Shown: positions 34,202 through 46,544 of the stretch, one piece after another | How positions within the stretch are numbered: the stretch's first letter is position 1 | Layout: every line of letters begins with the position of its first letter | Assembly (NCBI GenBank): GCA_033725935.1 | Contig: MU867071.1 | Location: 54,032 to 118,031 of the forward strand | Direction: 5' to 3' | Length of the DNA: 64,000 bases | Source: Cladorrhinum sp. PSN259 | Lineage: Eukaryota; Ascomycota; Sordariomycetes; Sordariales; Podosporaceae | The notes under the pieces: generated by a model | Database searches by the model: none | The model's input: the letters and a program-made list of their open reading frames with translations, nothing else | Told to the model about the DNA's origin: nothing | Translations under genes and position numbers: made by a program

Positions 34202-34665
34202 GATGAAGGGGTGATGAATTGGACATGGACTAAAAATGAGAAACGAAGAAAAAACCGGTCGAGGAACCCAAAACTTGCATCCCTGATTTTTGCCAAACTT
34301 GAAAGAACAGAAATAGTCTAAAAAGGCAATAGCGACCTCAACTCAGATTCAATGAGGCAAGCATCTCACCCATTTCCTACCTTGGTTCAATGATGTCCAT
34401 ACCGTATATCACCAACCCTATTTGCACTGTGTTACCACCCCGCCGGACTAGGATAATCCGTCTTCCGCAAAGGTGGACCCCTGAGCGTCAGACCGGCAAG
34501 GGTAAAAAGTTAGCTTATCGGAGGTCTTATCGTCGGACCCCAGCAGAAAAAAGTTACGGAGCAGTGGAATTGGACCGGCCCTGAGAGCTCGCCTGTTAAT
34601 AAGGTTCCATACCATCCTCAACCCTCCGTATTTTGTCGCGAACTGTCGCTCCCACTATCGCGACA
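34202..34665. promoter_or_regulatory. Divergent promoter region, ski3 / utp22
   Basis: 464 bp between start codons. Two related short motifs recur: AAAAAGTTAG at about 34505 and AAAAAAGTTACGG at about 34549, each followed by a GAGC/CTGAG element. No open frame of note; an upstream TTG-started extension of utp22 at 34633 is treated as leader. Confidence 0.45.
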
Positions 34666-37600
34666 ATGGATTCGGCTCCGGCAAAACGAAGAAAACTCAG
34701 CCACTCTCAAGATGGAGCAGAAAAGGCACTTCAATCAGCATCAACAACTGGTGTTTCAAGGTCCAGAGCATTTGTGTTGGAGGCAGAAGAGCTGTTAGAA
34801 GAAGTGCGCCTGGACTATGGAACGGCATTGGAGGGCGCCGATGAGTTGCTCCATCGTATCAAAGGCTCAATTGAGGCCATAAAATCTCAGGAGCCTCTTC
34901 CTGTAAGACCGCGCAAGTCGTTGTCGTCTCCCATGTTGCTGCTAACCATGATGGCTTCCTCCAGATCGCGCAAGCCTCCTCAAAGTTCGAAAAGAAACAC
35001 AAGATCAAGATCCCATTTCCTAACCCTCAACCACCACAAAACTCAAACTACAAGGTCGCCTTCACCAAACCCGCACAGTTCAATGTCGTCGGCAGCTATG
35101 TATCGAAAACGATGGTCAAGACCCAGAAGGACTTTGGAGTAGATATGGTTGTGGTGATCCCTCAGGAAGTGTTGCAAGAGAAGGATTATCTCGACTTGCG
35201 GTACTTTTACAAGAGGGCGTATTACTTGGCTGTAATTGCTGCCACCGTTCAGAAGGAATTTGGAAGCGAAGGCGAGCTGTCGTACGAGCACCTCAACGGT
35301 AACCCATTGTGCCCGGTTCTCAGCTTTCAACCAGCAGCAGAGGCTGAGGGGAAGCCAAAAGGACGGTTGGATTTCAAGATTCGGATTATTCCATGTGCGC
35401 CAGAAGGATTCTTCCCCAAGTCGAGGCTTCAGTTGGGCGCTTCGTTGCTGCGCAAGGGACGTGTGGGTGATTCAGAGGAACCAGCAGAACCGACAGCATT
35501 CTACAACTCAACTTTGGCCGCCGAGGGCTCCTTTTTGGCCTATCTCAAACTGTTGCGCCAAACCGAAAAGAAGTGCAAGGCATTCAAGAACGCCTGCATC
35601 CTTGGCCGGACCTGGTTACAGCAGAGAGGATTTGGGAGTGATATTTCTCAGGGCGGTTTCGGTCATTTTGAATGGGCAGTTCTTCTAGCTCTTGTCCTTC
35701 AACCGGGAGGGAGCCAGGGACATGCTGCTCTCTCTACCTCACTTAGCAGCACCCAGCTCTTCAGGGCGATGATTCAGTTTCTGGCTCTCAACAACTTCTC
35801 CGAGAAGTCCTGCATTTTTGGTTCAGGAAAGACGGAGGCGGAATTGGAGGAATATCTTGAGCAGGGCCCGATTCTTTATGATTCAAGCCGACTAGTGAAC
35901 ATTGCTTTCAAGATGGGTCCTTGGTCTGCGGCCTTGCTACATCAACATGCCAAGTGGACCAGGAGTTTGTTGGACAACAGTGCTGTTGACCAATTCGCAC
36001 CGACTTTCATTATCAAAGCCGATTTGCCATCGCACACATACGACTTGTTCGCTCATGTCAACTACAGCGAGATTCTGGATACAGTTCTTGGAGACGACAT
36101 TGTGGAATCACGAGGGAGAATGTGGCAGCTCAGCGGCAGGGTCTACAATGTGTTGAAGAGGGCTCTGGCTGATAAGGAATTGGGCGAGAGGGCCCGGCTT
36201 ATTAACATCAAGACTCCAGGCAGTCCAAAGTGGGCATTAACAGAGCAACCCAAGTCCCAAGAGAAATCCGGACTTGAGATTGGTATTCTTTTCGACCCTC
36301 AGAATATGGCCCGCACAGTTGACAAGGGTCCGACTGCCGGAGCGAGCATTGAGGAGAAGGAAGAGTGTGAGAAATTTAGAAATTTCTGGGGTGACAGGGC
36401 AGAACTCAGAAGATTCGAAAGAGACACGATTCGTGAGACCTTGCTTTGGAGCTCTACAACACCACACGATCTCTGTGAAGAGATCATGCGGTACATACTC
36501 AGCAGACATTTACGTATCGGCAACATCAAGGATGATATCGACTTTTATGGCAACGGACTGGATGCTCTGCTTTCGGTGAATCCTGCCAACACAACTTTGT
36601 ACAATGAAGCCAGGACAGCTTTTAGTACTTTCGAGCACGATATCCGCAGTCTCGAGGACCTTCCTCTCCGTCCTCGTCAGATTGCTCCTATCTGTCCTGA
36701 ACTTCGCCACGCATCCATCAAACCACCAAAACTCAAGACTTCCTCCAAATCAGGACCCCGTCCCCTAGACTGCATCATTTCATTCGAAGCCTCAGGTAAA
36801 TGGCCAGAGAGCGTAGTCGCCATCCAGCGAACCAAAATCGCTTTCCTTCTCATGATCGGCAATCTCCTCGAACAAGCAAAACCCGGGCAACTACGCACGC
36901 ACGTCGGAATGGAGGACGCAGAGTTCGAGTCAGAGAATTTGGCCTTCCTCGACGTCATCTATGAATCCGGCGCCGCTTTTAGACTCCGAATCCACAGCGA
37001 TCTTGAGGAAACCCTCCTAGAACGTCAAGTCAAGGACAAAACCCAAGAACAATACCTCCGTCAGCGTGCCACGGTACATCTCGCGTCTTTCCGTCGCCTT
37101 TATACCAACTTGCCTCTGCACAACCAACTTATCACAACGGCCGTTACTCGTTTCCCTGCTTTGTCCCCAACAATCCGCCTGGTTAAACACTGGTTCTCCT
37201 CTCATAAACTCACCTCCCACTTCACAGAAGAACTCATCGAACTTGTCTGTCTGCACATCTTCCTAGCCCCATACCCCTGGGACGCCCCTTCCTCTTCTTC
37301 CACAGGCTTCGCTCGCGTTTTGCTGTTCCTATCTCGCTGGGACTGGCGTTCAGAGCCATTGATCGTCGCTTCCGCAGATGAGCTGTCAAATAAACAACGA
37401 CAAGAAGTAGCTACGAGATTAGAAGCATGGAGGAAGTTGGATCCCAATATGAATCATACCGTTTTGCTTGTCGCTACTGCACAGGAGACCAGCGGTGTCG
37501 CGTGGACGGGGGAGAATAAGCCATCCAAAATGGTGGCGAGCAGGATGACTGTTTTGGCTAGGGGTGCGTGCAATCTCATCCGTCAGGATGGCGTATCACT

Positions 37601-38126
37601 CGACTGGAGGAGGTTATTCGTGCCTAATTTGGGGGAATATGATGTCTTGATTCATTTGAATGCGAAGGCTATCAAGGATTGCTTGAAGACGTTTGAAACG
37701 GATGAAGATGAGGAAGAGGAGAATGCTAGGAAAACAAAGTATAAAAACTTGGATGAGAGGACGGGGATGGAGATGTTGCCTGTTGGCGAGCATCCTAGTG
37801 ATGTTTTATTGAGAGAGTTGAACGGGGTTTATGGTTCTGGCACGGAAGGGGTGATGGTGTTCTTTAGAGGGAGGGCGGAGGATGATTATGTGGTGGGCGG
37901 TGTTTGGAATCCGCTTGTGGCGAGGAAAAGGTGGAAGGTTGGTAGAAGGATGGGTGGGAATTATATGGTTGATGGGGGTAAGAAGAGAAGACAGAGTGAG
38001 GATGAGGATGGGGATGAGGATGCAGAGGAGGAAGAGGTGGTGGAGGTTAATAGGGAGGCCGTGTTGAGTGAGATTGCTAGGGTTGGTGGGGGTTTGATTG
38101 AGAGGATTGAGGTTAGGGGCCAGTGA
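34666..38126 (+). CDS. utp22: SSU processome component Utp22 (Nrap/NOL6)
   Basis: Nucleolar U3 snoRNP-associated protein needed for 18S pre-rRNA processing; partner of Rrp7 in the UTP-C module. Exons 34666-34902 and 34965-38126 give 1132 residues. The intron has GTAAGA, a GCTAAC branch and CAG. The ATG at 34666 is used because the open frame upstream begins only with TTG. Residues 1-15 carry a nuclear signal (AKRRKLS). The Nrap domains start with FEKKHKIKIPFPNP and VAFTKPAQFNVVGSYVSKT, continue through GRTWLQQRGF (nucleotidyltransferase-like fold without a catalytic role) and end with an acidic tail. Length is near that of NOL6 (1146 residues). Base skew changes from C-rich to G-rich near 37380. 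Confidence 0.95.
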
Positions 38127-39786
38127 TGGGTGGATAGACAGAGTGAAATTAATTGGACTGTTAAGAGCAAGTCGGCTTTTGGTGTTGAGATGTGATTCCT
38201 GCGTTTCTTACGGTTCTTCTCCACAAGGGTCGAGGGAAGTTAACTTCAACTTGACGAATCACCTATTGCTTCTCATATTACAGCAATATTCTTCCGAATA
38301 CCTCACTTGTCTACAGTCATGAGAAGTGCCTGTGTATTACATATCTCCACGTGAACTGGTGTGTGATATGATACCTGTAGAACTTAAAACCAGTGAGGCA
38401 TGGTTTCCCATCCCAAGTCCGTTTATGCAATTACTCTTGACGATAATCCTGGTGAGCCGATGCTGTCAATATCAAGTCCAAAAAAAAAAAAATTGAAATG
38501 TCTGGTAGATTAGATAAATAGGTACCTTCCCCAAAACATTCACTCTTTTACTTGTACTTTAAAGGCCCACAACGTTGTAATGTGAGTATAAGCTACCGCA
38601 TCACCCCTTGCTTGGCTGCCGTTGTCCTCGATATTGCCTTCCTCATTCAGCGTTGACTTTTCCCTGGGGATTCTCGTTTCGCCCAATGTTGCCGTTATCC
38701 TCCATATTGCCTTCGCAAATCGCGTGAGGAACGAAGAAATCGAGCCCGGCAGGTAATGTATAGGAGTCTACATTCGTCCTTGACATTGCCTTCGTCTTTA
38801 GCGTTAGCTTTTCCTTAAGGATTCTCGTTTTGCCCGATATTACCGTTATCCTCTATATTGCCTTCGCGAATCGCGTCGGGAGCGAAGCAGTCGAGCCCGG
38901 CACGAATGTATGGGAGTCACTGCAAATCGGTCATGACGCTGGGACTCCGTGTCTGGTTCGGTTTCGTTCGGGTGGTGGCTGGAAACATGGCTCGAGGGGA
39001 TCGTGGCGGACTCGGATGGACCGCGTCTGGCTGGGTGGGTATCTGACCGGGCACGGTTACGGGAAATACCAGGGGGTTTAAAGATGAGGTCTTTTGTAAA
39101 CAGTGTAAACAGCCTCTGAAACTATTGCGGTATTGTACAGGACTTTCTTTTTACCCCTTTTGTAAATCATATCTCTTCTTTGACGTCTGACCCCAAAGGA
39201 TACATAACTTCTTCCCCAATGCCGGGTTTTGTTCTTCGATTTATCATACCATTAGATGGTAGTTGATGAAACACTTCAGATTTATTTCCTCTCAATGGTA
39301 TATGATACGATCAAGTACCTACTCGATTTCTGGCCCTTGAGGTGATAATAAAAGATATGAATGGAAACAGAGCAGATCTATGCTACTTCATGCATACCTT
39401 GATATCCTCACTTTTGCATAGGTATTGTACTATACATACTACCTTCTGCATCTTCTATTACATAGTCGCAAGGGAAAGGCTCATCGGGCATCATAAAATC
39501 TTCAAAACGAGAATAATATCGGCGCCTTGTCAAGAGTCAAGTACATCTAGGGGTATGAACAAGAAATATAAAAACAAAAGAACCACCTTCTGTTTCTTCA
39601 AAAACCCTCCCAGTCCGTCATCGAATGCAAAAAAAACATCAAAAATCTTTGACTTTTAAAACACAGTGAAATAAAAAAAAGAATCATTATTTATTCCCAG
39701 CCCATAAGTTTCCTCCTCCCATTTTCATCATTTGTAGTAATAATCCAGTCATAATCCTCGTTCAAAGTCCTTTGGTGATAGCACAT
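38127..39786. other. Convergent 3' region, utp22 / asf1, with repeats
   Basis: 1.66 kb between two facing stop codons, far more than two ordinary 3' UTRs. It contains an A13 run near 38480, a diverged tandem duplication at 38621-38918 (listed separately), and on the minus strand an AATAAA at 39690-39695, about 92 nt after the asf1 stop. No gene is supported. Confidence 0.65.
38621..38918. repeat. Diverged ~150-bp tandem duplication
   Basis: Two adjacent copies, about 38621-38768 and 38773-38918, are offset by 150-152 nt. Shared blocks include ATTCTCGTTT, CCGTTATCCTC, TATTGCCTTCG and TCGAGCCCGGCA. Each copy also has an internal echo about 73 nt apart, where CCGTTgTCCTCgATATTGCC recurs as CCGTTaTCCTCcATATTGCC. 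Most differences between copies are transitions. No coding frame spans it. Confidence 0.85.
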
Positions 39787-40734
39787 CTAGTGCACGGGAG
39801 CGACGTGGGCAGCGGCGGCAGGCTCAGGCTTGTCGACCTCCATCTCATCACCATCAGCACCCTCACCCTCGCCCTCCTCCTCCTCCTCAAGCTCATCATC
39901 ACTCTCACCCTCGAGATCGACACTACCATCATCAGAAAGCTCGTCCTCGTCTCCAACAACCTCGCCCTCGACACCCTCGACGCCCTCCATCGCGGCGTCG
40001 CCACCAACAACAGCGGTCTCGACCTCGGCAAGTTCGGCCTCCTCCTCAGCAAGCTCCTCGGCGCCATACTCCTCCTCGTCGGCAACAAGGTCAGCCTCGG
40101 GCTGCTCAGGAGGGAACTCGGCGGGAGCGGTCGCCTCAGAATCCCTATACACACAGAGCAAACATTAGCAACCTAAGAAAAGATATGAACGCATGATAAA
40201 CACATACCACTTGATGTTGAATCTAGTCACACGGGGCTTCTCCGCCAAGACATTGCGACGAATCTTCTCGATGATGGGCTGAGGAGGCGGGGCATTCTGG
40301 AGCTCCTCTGTGTCGTACTCATTGTTGACGTAGTATCCGACGCGCACGAACTCTCTCCCGTCGTAAGCACAGGTGAGGAGAACGACCGTGACGCCAAGAA
40401 GCTCGTCGAGAGGGATGCGGCTGGTGTCGGGAGGGTTGGCCTCAAAAGCGAACTTGTTCACGCCAACGGGAATAGGACCGACAAGAAGGGAGTCGAGCTC
40501 CTGATCGTGGCTGTCGGACTGGGCAGAGCCGACATAAGTGAGCTTCCACTCGAGATCTGGTGAGACAGGGTACCAGAATTAGTCTTTTAGTTGGGTTGAG
40601 ATGGTGAAAACAGGCAGATGCGCACCCTTCTGAAGAGGCTCGAGGCACTCGAACGTGATCTCAAAGAGATACTTGTCTGTGAATTTCGCGGGGTTGTTCA
40701 CCACATTGACCCCGAGAAGAGTGACGACAGACAT
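39787..40734 (-). CDS. asf1: Histone H3-H4 chaperone Asf1
   Basis: Binds H3-H4 dimers and hands them to CAF-1 and HIR for replication-coupled and independent nucleosome assembly. Exons on the minus strand are 40734-40626, 40556-40208 and 40144-39787, giving 271 residues. Introns (40557-40625 and 40145-40207) have GT-AG ends and restore a near-invariant Asf1 core: MSVVTLLGVNVVNNPAKFTD at the start, then NKFAFEANPPDTSRIPLDEL and the strand ending RFNIKWDSE. The core covers about residues 1-155. The remaining 115 residues are a highly acidic Asp/Glu tail typical of fungal Asf1. The tail's DNA is low complexity, so its length may vary. Confidence 0.97.
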
Positions 40735-41961
40735 CTTGTATTTGGATGAGATTCAACAATATGTGAACGAAAATAAGTTGCGATGGTAATGCGCGCCTGC
40801 TGTGCGACGATGCTTTAATCGATAAATGAGATGAGTTTATGAATGTGATGAAGAGGAAGGAGGAATCGAGAATGAAAAAGGAGAGGGATGAGGGATGAAG
40901 TGGTGCGGTTGCTGTGTGGGAGAAAAAAGACGACGACGAGAACGAGAAAGAGAAGCGCTAAGAAAAGCCGACTTGTTTTGTTTTGATGGATCGACTTTCT
41001 TGGATTAAAATGAGGTCCCCAGACATCAAGGGAGGGGCAACGAGGAATGGGTGCACGTTTTTCTGGGGCACCCTTGCGCTGGCACTGTGGCAGTTGTTCG
41101 CTCGACCAAGGAAAAAAAAAAAAGGCGACCAACACCGAAAACGCGGTCCACGTTGTGCGGAGAGTTTCGAGTCGCGTAAATTGATTATTTGGACGCAGCA
41201 AAGCTTAATGGCCCAGACCACTCGCACGCGTGCCCAACTGTGGGGTAGAAACCGATAAGCGAACAACTTTCCACTGATTGGCATTGGAAAGCCACAGGTG
41301 ACCCGTAACGCCAGCCACACTTCAGCGAAGCTTTGCAGCAGGCCAGCAGCGCTACTAAATCTTGGCGCAAGGATTCGCGGTTCAGTTTCCTTTTCCACAC
41401 CTTCGCAGCGGCAACGAGCAGAAGAGTGACTTCCCATCTTGGATTCAACTTCTTTTTTTTTTTTTTTCCTTCAGTTTTCCAAGGAACTCCGAGTCGGTCA
41501 GGTCTCGCCAGATCTCAATCTGGATACTTTCAGGACGGCAACTTATTATTTGCGAACATCGGTTGCTTGCATGCATAATTGATTGAGCATCCCACTCAGA
41601 CGTGCAATCACAAGCAATCAAATCGATTGTCTTTGTTGCATGCCCCCAGCAGAGAAGCAGTGACAGCATGCGACACGACCTCCCACCTTGTTGCTAGCCT
41701 GCCCTACCTTTTTCTCTCTTCTCCATCTTCCGCGACCGATTACCCCTCCTTCGAGAACTCGACTCTTTACATTTCACAGATAACTGCGACCGACGAAATC
41801 GCCGCCTGTTGCATGGTCGCCAACAGTAGCTACGCGACGACAACTGCAGTTATCGCTCACGAAAATTCCTGCCTCACCGACCGACGACTCACGACCAATT
41901 CCTACTTGCCGATCGATTTATCGTAATTCCACAACTCGCATAGATCCATCCATCCATCATC
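40735..41961. promoter_or_regulatory. Divergent region, asf1 / rna14
   Basis: 1.23 kb between two start codons. It has an A12 run near 41112 and a T15 run near 41452. The right part (41500-41961) is probably rna14 leader, pyrimidine-rich and ending with a CCATCC repeat before the ATG. Several short open frames lie in it but none resembles a protein. Confidence 0.5.
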
Positions 41962-44900
41962 ATGGCGGAATACGACCCAAGCCATCAGACCATCACTTGG
42001 GACGAGGAGAATGAGCAGGGCTATGAGGAGGGAGATGACATCGAGACCAGTCAAATTGAGCATAGTTCTGATGAACAAGAAAACCAGCCATATGACCTTG
42101 ACAGTTCCGCGCATGCTCTAGGTGATCTTCCATCCCGCGATGGTGCCACCGATGAAGTGGGTGCCTACGACCCAGATTCAGTCACATCGTCTCTCGTCCC
42201 CGTTGTTGTCCCCCACCCTGCCCTTGAGGCTGCTGCTGCTGCTACTGCTGTGAGCCAGGCGCCTGTCAAGCCATCGTCGCAGCCCGCTCCTAAGAAGCCG
42301 CGGACAGCAGGAGGATTCCTAGTGGGAGACTCTGATTCCGAAGATGATGAAGATGAGGCGCCGCAAGTTGGGGCATCTAGTGAGCAGGATCACCAAAATT
42401 CTTCCTCCTCCTCCATTCTTGTCAAGTCTGCTGTTGTACAAGAATCTGCGGGAGTACCCTCTAATCCATCTCCTGCTCCTCAGGTGACTGCCGTTGTTGC
42501 TGCACTGGACAATACTTCCAATGCTGCTCCATCTGCCGCAGCTGCGGCCCGCCCTGTAGCAGAGTCTCACCAACCCGCTGTTAACAGAATAGCCGACCTC
42601 GAGAAGCGTGTACTCGATGACCCTCGCGGTGCCCTGGATGCTTGGCAGGCTTTGATTGCCGAGCACAAGGGCAACAATGATATTGCCGAGATAAGGAAGA
42701 CCTTTGACCGAGTTCTAGCAATATTTCCACTGGCTGTAAGTTACATCACCAGCTATGACCAACATCAGCCCGAACTAACTCATTTCTTAGGCTGATATCT
42801 GGGTCGAGTATCTCCAGTTTGAGCTTAGCATGAACAACTTCGCTGAGGCGGAGGTTATCTTCGGCAGATCACTCAAGAATGTGCCAGACATTAACCTTTG
42901 GACTAAATACCTGGATTACATTCGCCGACGAAACGACTTGAACGATCCTTCCGGTAAGCCTCGGAATATCGTAGCTAGTGCCTACGACTTCGTCATCGAC
43001 AACATCGGTCTTGACAAGGATTCTGGCAAGATTTGGGCTGAGTACATCCAATTTCTCAAGTCCGGTCCTGGAACTGTTGGTGGAGGGCAGTGGCAAGACC
43101 AACAAAAGATGGACCAGCTGCGCAAGGCCTACCAGCGCGCAATTGTTGTACCAATCGCTAATGTCAATACCTTGTGGAAGGAGTACGGCGAGTGGGAGAT
43201 GGCCTTGAACAAGCTCACTGGACGCAAGTATTTGACCGACAAGTCAACATCCTACATGTCCGCCAAGAGTGCCAACACTGCACTGGAGAACATTACGCGG
43301 AAGTTGAATAGGGCAACCCTCCCTCGTCTTCCCCCAGTCGTTGGTTTTGATGGATATCACGAGTACATGGAGCAAGTTGAGATCTGGAAGAAGTGGATTG
43401 AGTGGGAGAAATCAGATCCGCTTGATCTCAAGGACGATACGAATCCCAACGGTCCCTACCAGAAGCGAATCCTCTATGTGTACCGCCAAGCTCTGATGGC
43501 TTTATGGTTCTGCCCAGAGATGTGGGTTGACGCAGCGCAGTGGTGTCTTGACAATAACATTTCCACTCCCGAGGGCCAACCACAAGGTCTTGAATTCATC
43601 ACCAAGGGTATCGAGGCCAACCCCGAAAGTGTTCTTCTCGCCTTGAAACATGCCGATTATATTGAGTCGACTTACCCCAGCGACGAGAAAGACGAGGCCA
43701 AGGTCGCTCGCGGCAAAGCCGTCCGTGCTCCTTACGACCATGTACTCGAAGCTCTTTACGAGCACATCAATCGCATCAAGGATAGAGAGGCAACAGCCAT
43801 CAGAAACATTCAAGAGTCGGCCCCAAAGCCAAACCCTGAAGACGCCGGCGATGATGAAGAGAACAGGGCCGCAAATGACAACACCCAGGATCTCTTGAAC
43901 AGGATCCAAGACGGTTATGCTGCACAGACAAACTTGCTGAAACAAATTATCTCTTTTGTCTGGATTGCCTTAATCCGTGCGATGCGTCGCATCCAAGGCA
44001 AGGGGAAACCCAATACCGATCTGGGCGGTATGCGACAAGCATTCCAGGAAGCCCGTCAGCGTGGCCACCTCACCAGCGCGGTTTACTCGGCTGTTGCGTT
44101 GATGGAGTGGGTTATTTACAAGGAACCCGCAGGAGGAAAGATCTTTGATCGCGGGGCCAAGCTGTTTCCGCAGGACGAGATTTTTGCCCTGGAGAATATC
44201 AAGTATCTTCACTCTCGGGATGACTATAATAGTAAGTCACCCCCTTTTTCTTCAACCCCCATCTTCTTCTTCTTCGTCTTCCCCTAAGAAGCTCTCTTCG
44301 CCTGCAAGTGCAGTTGCAGGAAACCCCTTCTGCAGTCGAGCCCGACACTGAAGAAGAGAAATAAGACACGTCCCCTGTATCGGCTGGTCCTAACTATCGT
44401 GTAGATGCTCGCGTTCTTTTCGAGACGGTCGTAGGCAAATTAGCGGCAAAGCCCGAGACTGTACACAAGGCTAAGCCGCTTTACGCATACATGCACAAGT
44501 ACGAATCGACGTACGGCGAACTGGCGCAGATTGCAAAGCTCGAGAAGCGCATGGCCGAGCTCTTCCCAGAGGATCGGTATCTCACCCACTTTTCAGCTCG
44601 CTACTCCAACAATAACTTTAACCCCATTTCTGCTCAAATCATTGTTTCCCCCGCTACACAAACCCGCCCGACATTCCACCCCCAAATGATAATGCCATCC
44701 ATTGAGCAGCAAGGCCAACAACATTCGCCAAGACCCGGACAGGCACTACCTACGAGAAATAGTCCTCCCCACATGCAGAATCAGAGCTATCACGTCCATT
44801 CGCCTAAACGGGCGTTGCAGGTTGACGACTACGAGGAATCAAATTACCCCCCTCGCAAAATTCAACGGAACGATAACTATAGTATCGGTAACACATCATC

Positions 44901-45555
44901 TGGCCAGGGAGAATTCCAACGCGGTGCATCACCTCTGAAGGGAGCCGCAGGACGTAGATTAGCTCAGCAAAGACCTAATGCCGCTGCTGGCGCATCGTCT
45001 TACAAAACTGCCGGTGGCCCTCCGCCTCCTCTGGCGGGTGATATCAGGTACATGCTTAATTTGATCCCGAACAGCCAGGTGTTTGATGGACCCAGATTGA
45101 GTACGAGCGGGATGTTGAAGTTGCTGCAGGAGACGTACGTGCCTGATTGGGAGAAGTGGAGGGTTAGTCACGGTGGTAAAGGACACTTGAGGAAGGTGTC
45201 GACTGGTGGTGATTTCCAGCAGCAGCAGTATGGAAGGAGTCCGAGTCCTTATGCTGGTGGTGGTATGAGGGGTGGCGCGAGTCAGGTTGCGTACAGACAG
45301 GCTAGTGCTAGGCCGGGCAGTAGTGGGAGTTATGAGCCGCCTCCTGCTTTCGGGGGACAGTTTCCCCCGCCGGGGGTGAATGTAGGTGGTGGTGGGTATG
45401 ATGGTGGACAGGGAGGAGGTGTTGCTGCTGGTGGATGGCCTGGGTATGCGCCGTCTGGTGGTGGTGGGTATCCTCCTCCGCCTGGTCAGGGATATGGACA
45501 ACAAGGCGGGAATGGGAATGGTGGGTATGGGCAGCAGGGAAGGTATCCTTATTAA
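41962..45555 (+). CDS. rna14: mRNA 3' end processing factor Rna14 (CstF-77)
   Basis: HAT-repeat scaffold of cleavage factor IA that holds Rna15 and Pcf11 at the polyadenylation site. Exons 41962-42735, 42791-44231 and 44405-45555 give 1121 residues. Intron 2 ends with a textbook CTAAC branch (GGTCCTAACTATCGTGTAG). Residues 1-200 are acidic and Ala/Ser/Pro rich. HAT repeats run from about 210 to 800 (ADIWVEYLQFELSMNNFAEA, LWTKYLDYIRRR, IWAEYIQFLKSG). The conserved tail that contacts Rna15 (GDIRYMLNLIPNSQVFDGPR) is near residue 955. A Gly/Gln/Tyr-rich segment of about 110 residues closes the protein; it is much longer than in yeast Rna14 and likely disordered. Confidence 0.94.
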
Positions 45556-45600
45556 GCTCGGATTGGGGATTTGGTAAGAAAGGGGAAAAGGGAAGGGAAC

Positions 45601-45630
45601 GTGACGTAACGTGACGTAACGTGACGTAAC
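45601..45630. repeat. Triple GTGACGTAAC direct repeat
   Basis: Three perfect copies of a 10-nt unit start 46 nt after the rna14 stop codon, followed by a partial fourth (GTG). Each copy contains TGACGTAA, a half-match to the cAMP-response/ATF element TGACGTCA bound by bZIP factors. Its position in a 3' UTR makes a transcription role doubtful. Confidence 0.9.
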
Positions 45631-46521
45631 GTGGTGGAATAAATGTATAATAGGATGATGACAAAAAAAGTAATTTTTGGGAGGGAAGGGGGAATTTCGA
45701 GTTTTTTTGACTCAGACTTGACTCAGATTTTGTGTGGTTCTTCTTTGATGATGGAGACAATTGAAGTTTTCATTCCAATTAACTAGGCGAGAAGAAAGGG
45801 ATTTTTTTTCACCTTTTTTTTCACCTTTTTTTTTTCCGAGGGAAGAAAGGAAGGCCATTGCATCATCAAGGAGAAAGCAGGGCAGAAGAAGCATTTTTTT
45901 ACCTCTTGAAGAGGGGAAGAAAAAGGGAGAGAGAGCCATGAGGACAACTTATATCTTGATCATTATTGTGGTTTATTAATTACGATAGCAAACAATTAAA
46001 ATCTTTCAGAGAGCCCAGATATTGTTTTTTGTTTTTTGTTTTTTGTTTTGAGCGATTTGTAGAAAACTGGCGATGCCTAGCAACTTGAATGACGCAGATT
46101 AAAGCCCATGGAACAAAGATGGGAAAAGTCAGTTCCACCAGAAAAACCATCAGTGACATTCCCTCCCAAATTCTCAGATTTTGCTCATCATGACTGTGTA
46201 TATTTCTAGTTATAGTAGATCATCATGTCGCCCTCGTCGTCCGTGTCATATGGAGACCTCCATCAAGGTAAGCTGCCTTCTAGCTTCAGCATATCTTCTA
46301 TCTCCTGCCTTATATGGCAATCTATTGTGTATAGAGATAGTATGATGTCCCTTTACCCTTTGCGTCCATCACCTCCATGGATTTATCTCACCAGGCTTTC
46401 ATACATTAGCAGAAACACTGAACCCCGATATTTACACCTTAGACATCTCTTCAAAAACTTGTCGCTTTTTCGCGCTTACACGCCGACAAAACACTGGTTT
46501 ATATCGAATGAAATGTCCAAT

Positions 46522-46544
46522 TATATATATATATATATATATAT
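46522..46544. repeat. TA dinucleotide microsatellite
   Basis: About eleven TA units in intergenic DNA between rna14 and the Argonaute gene. Confidence 0.9.

Noticed and set aside
34633..34665. Upstream extension of utp22
   Set aside because: It begins with TTG. The first ATG at 34666 leads directly into the nuclear signal typical of the protein.
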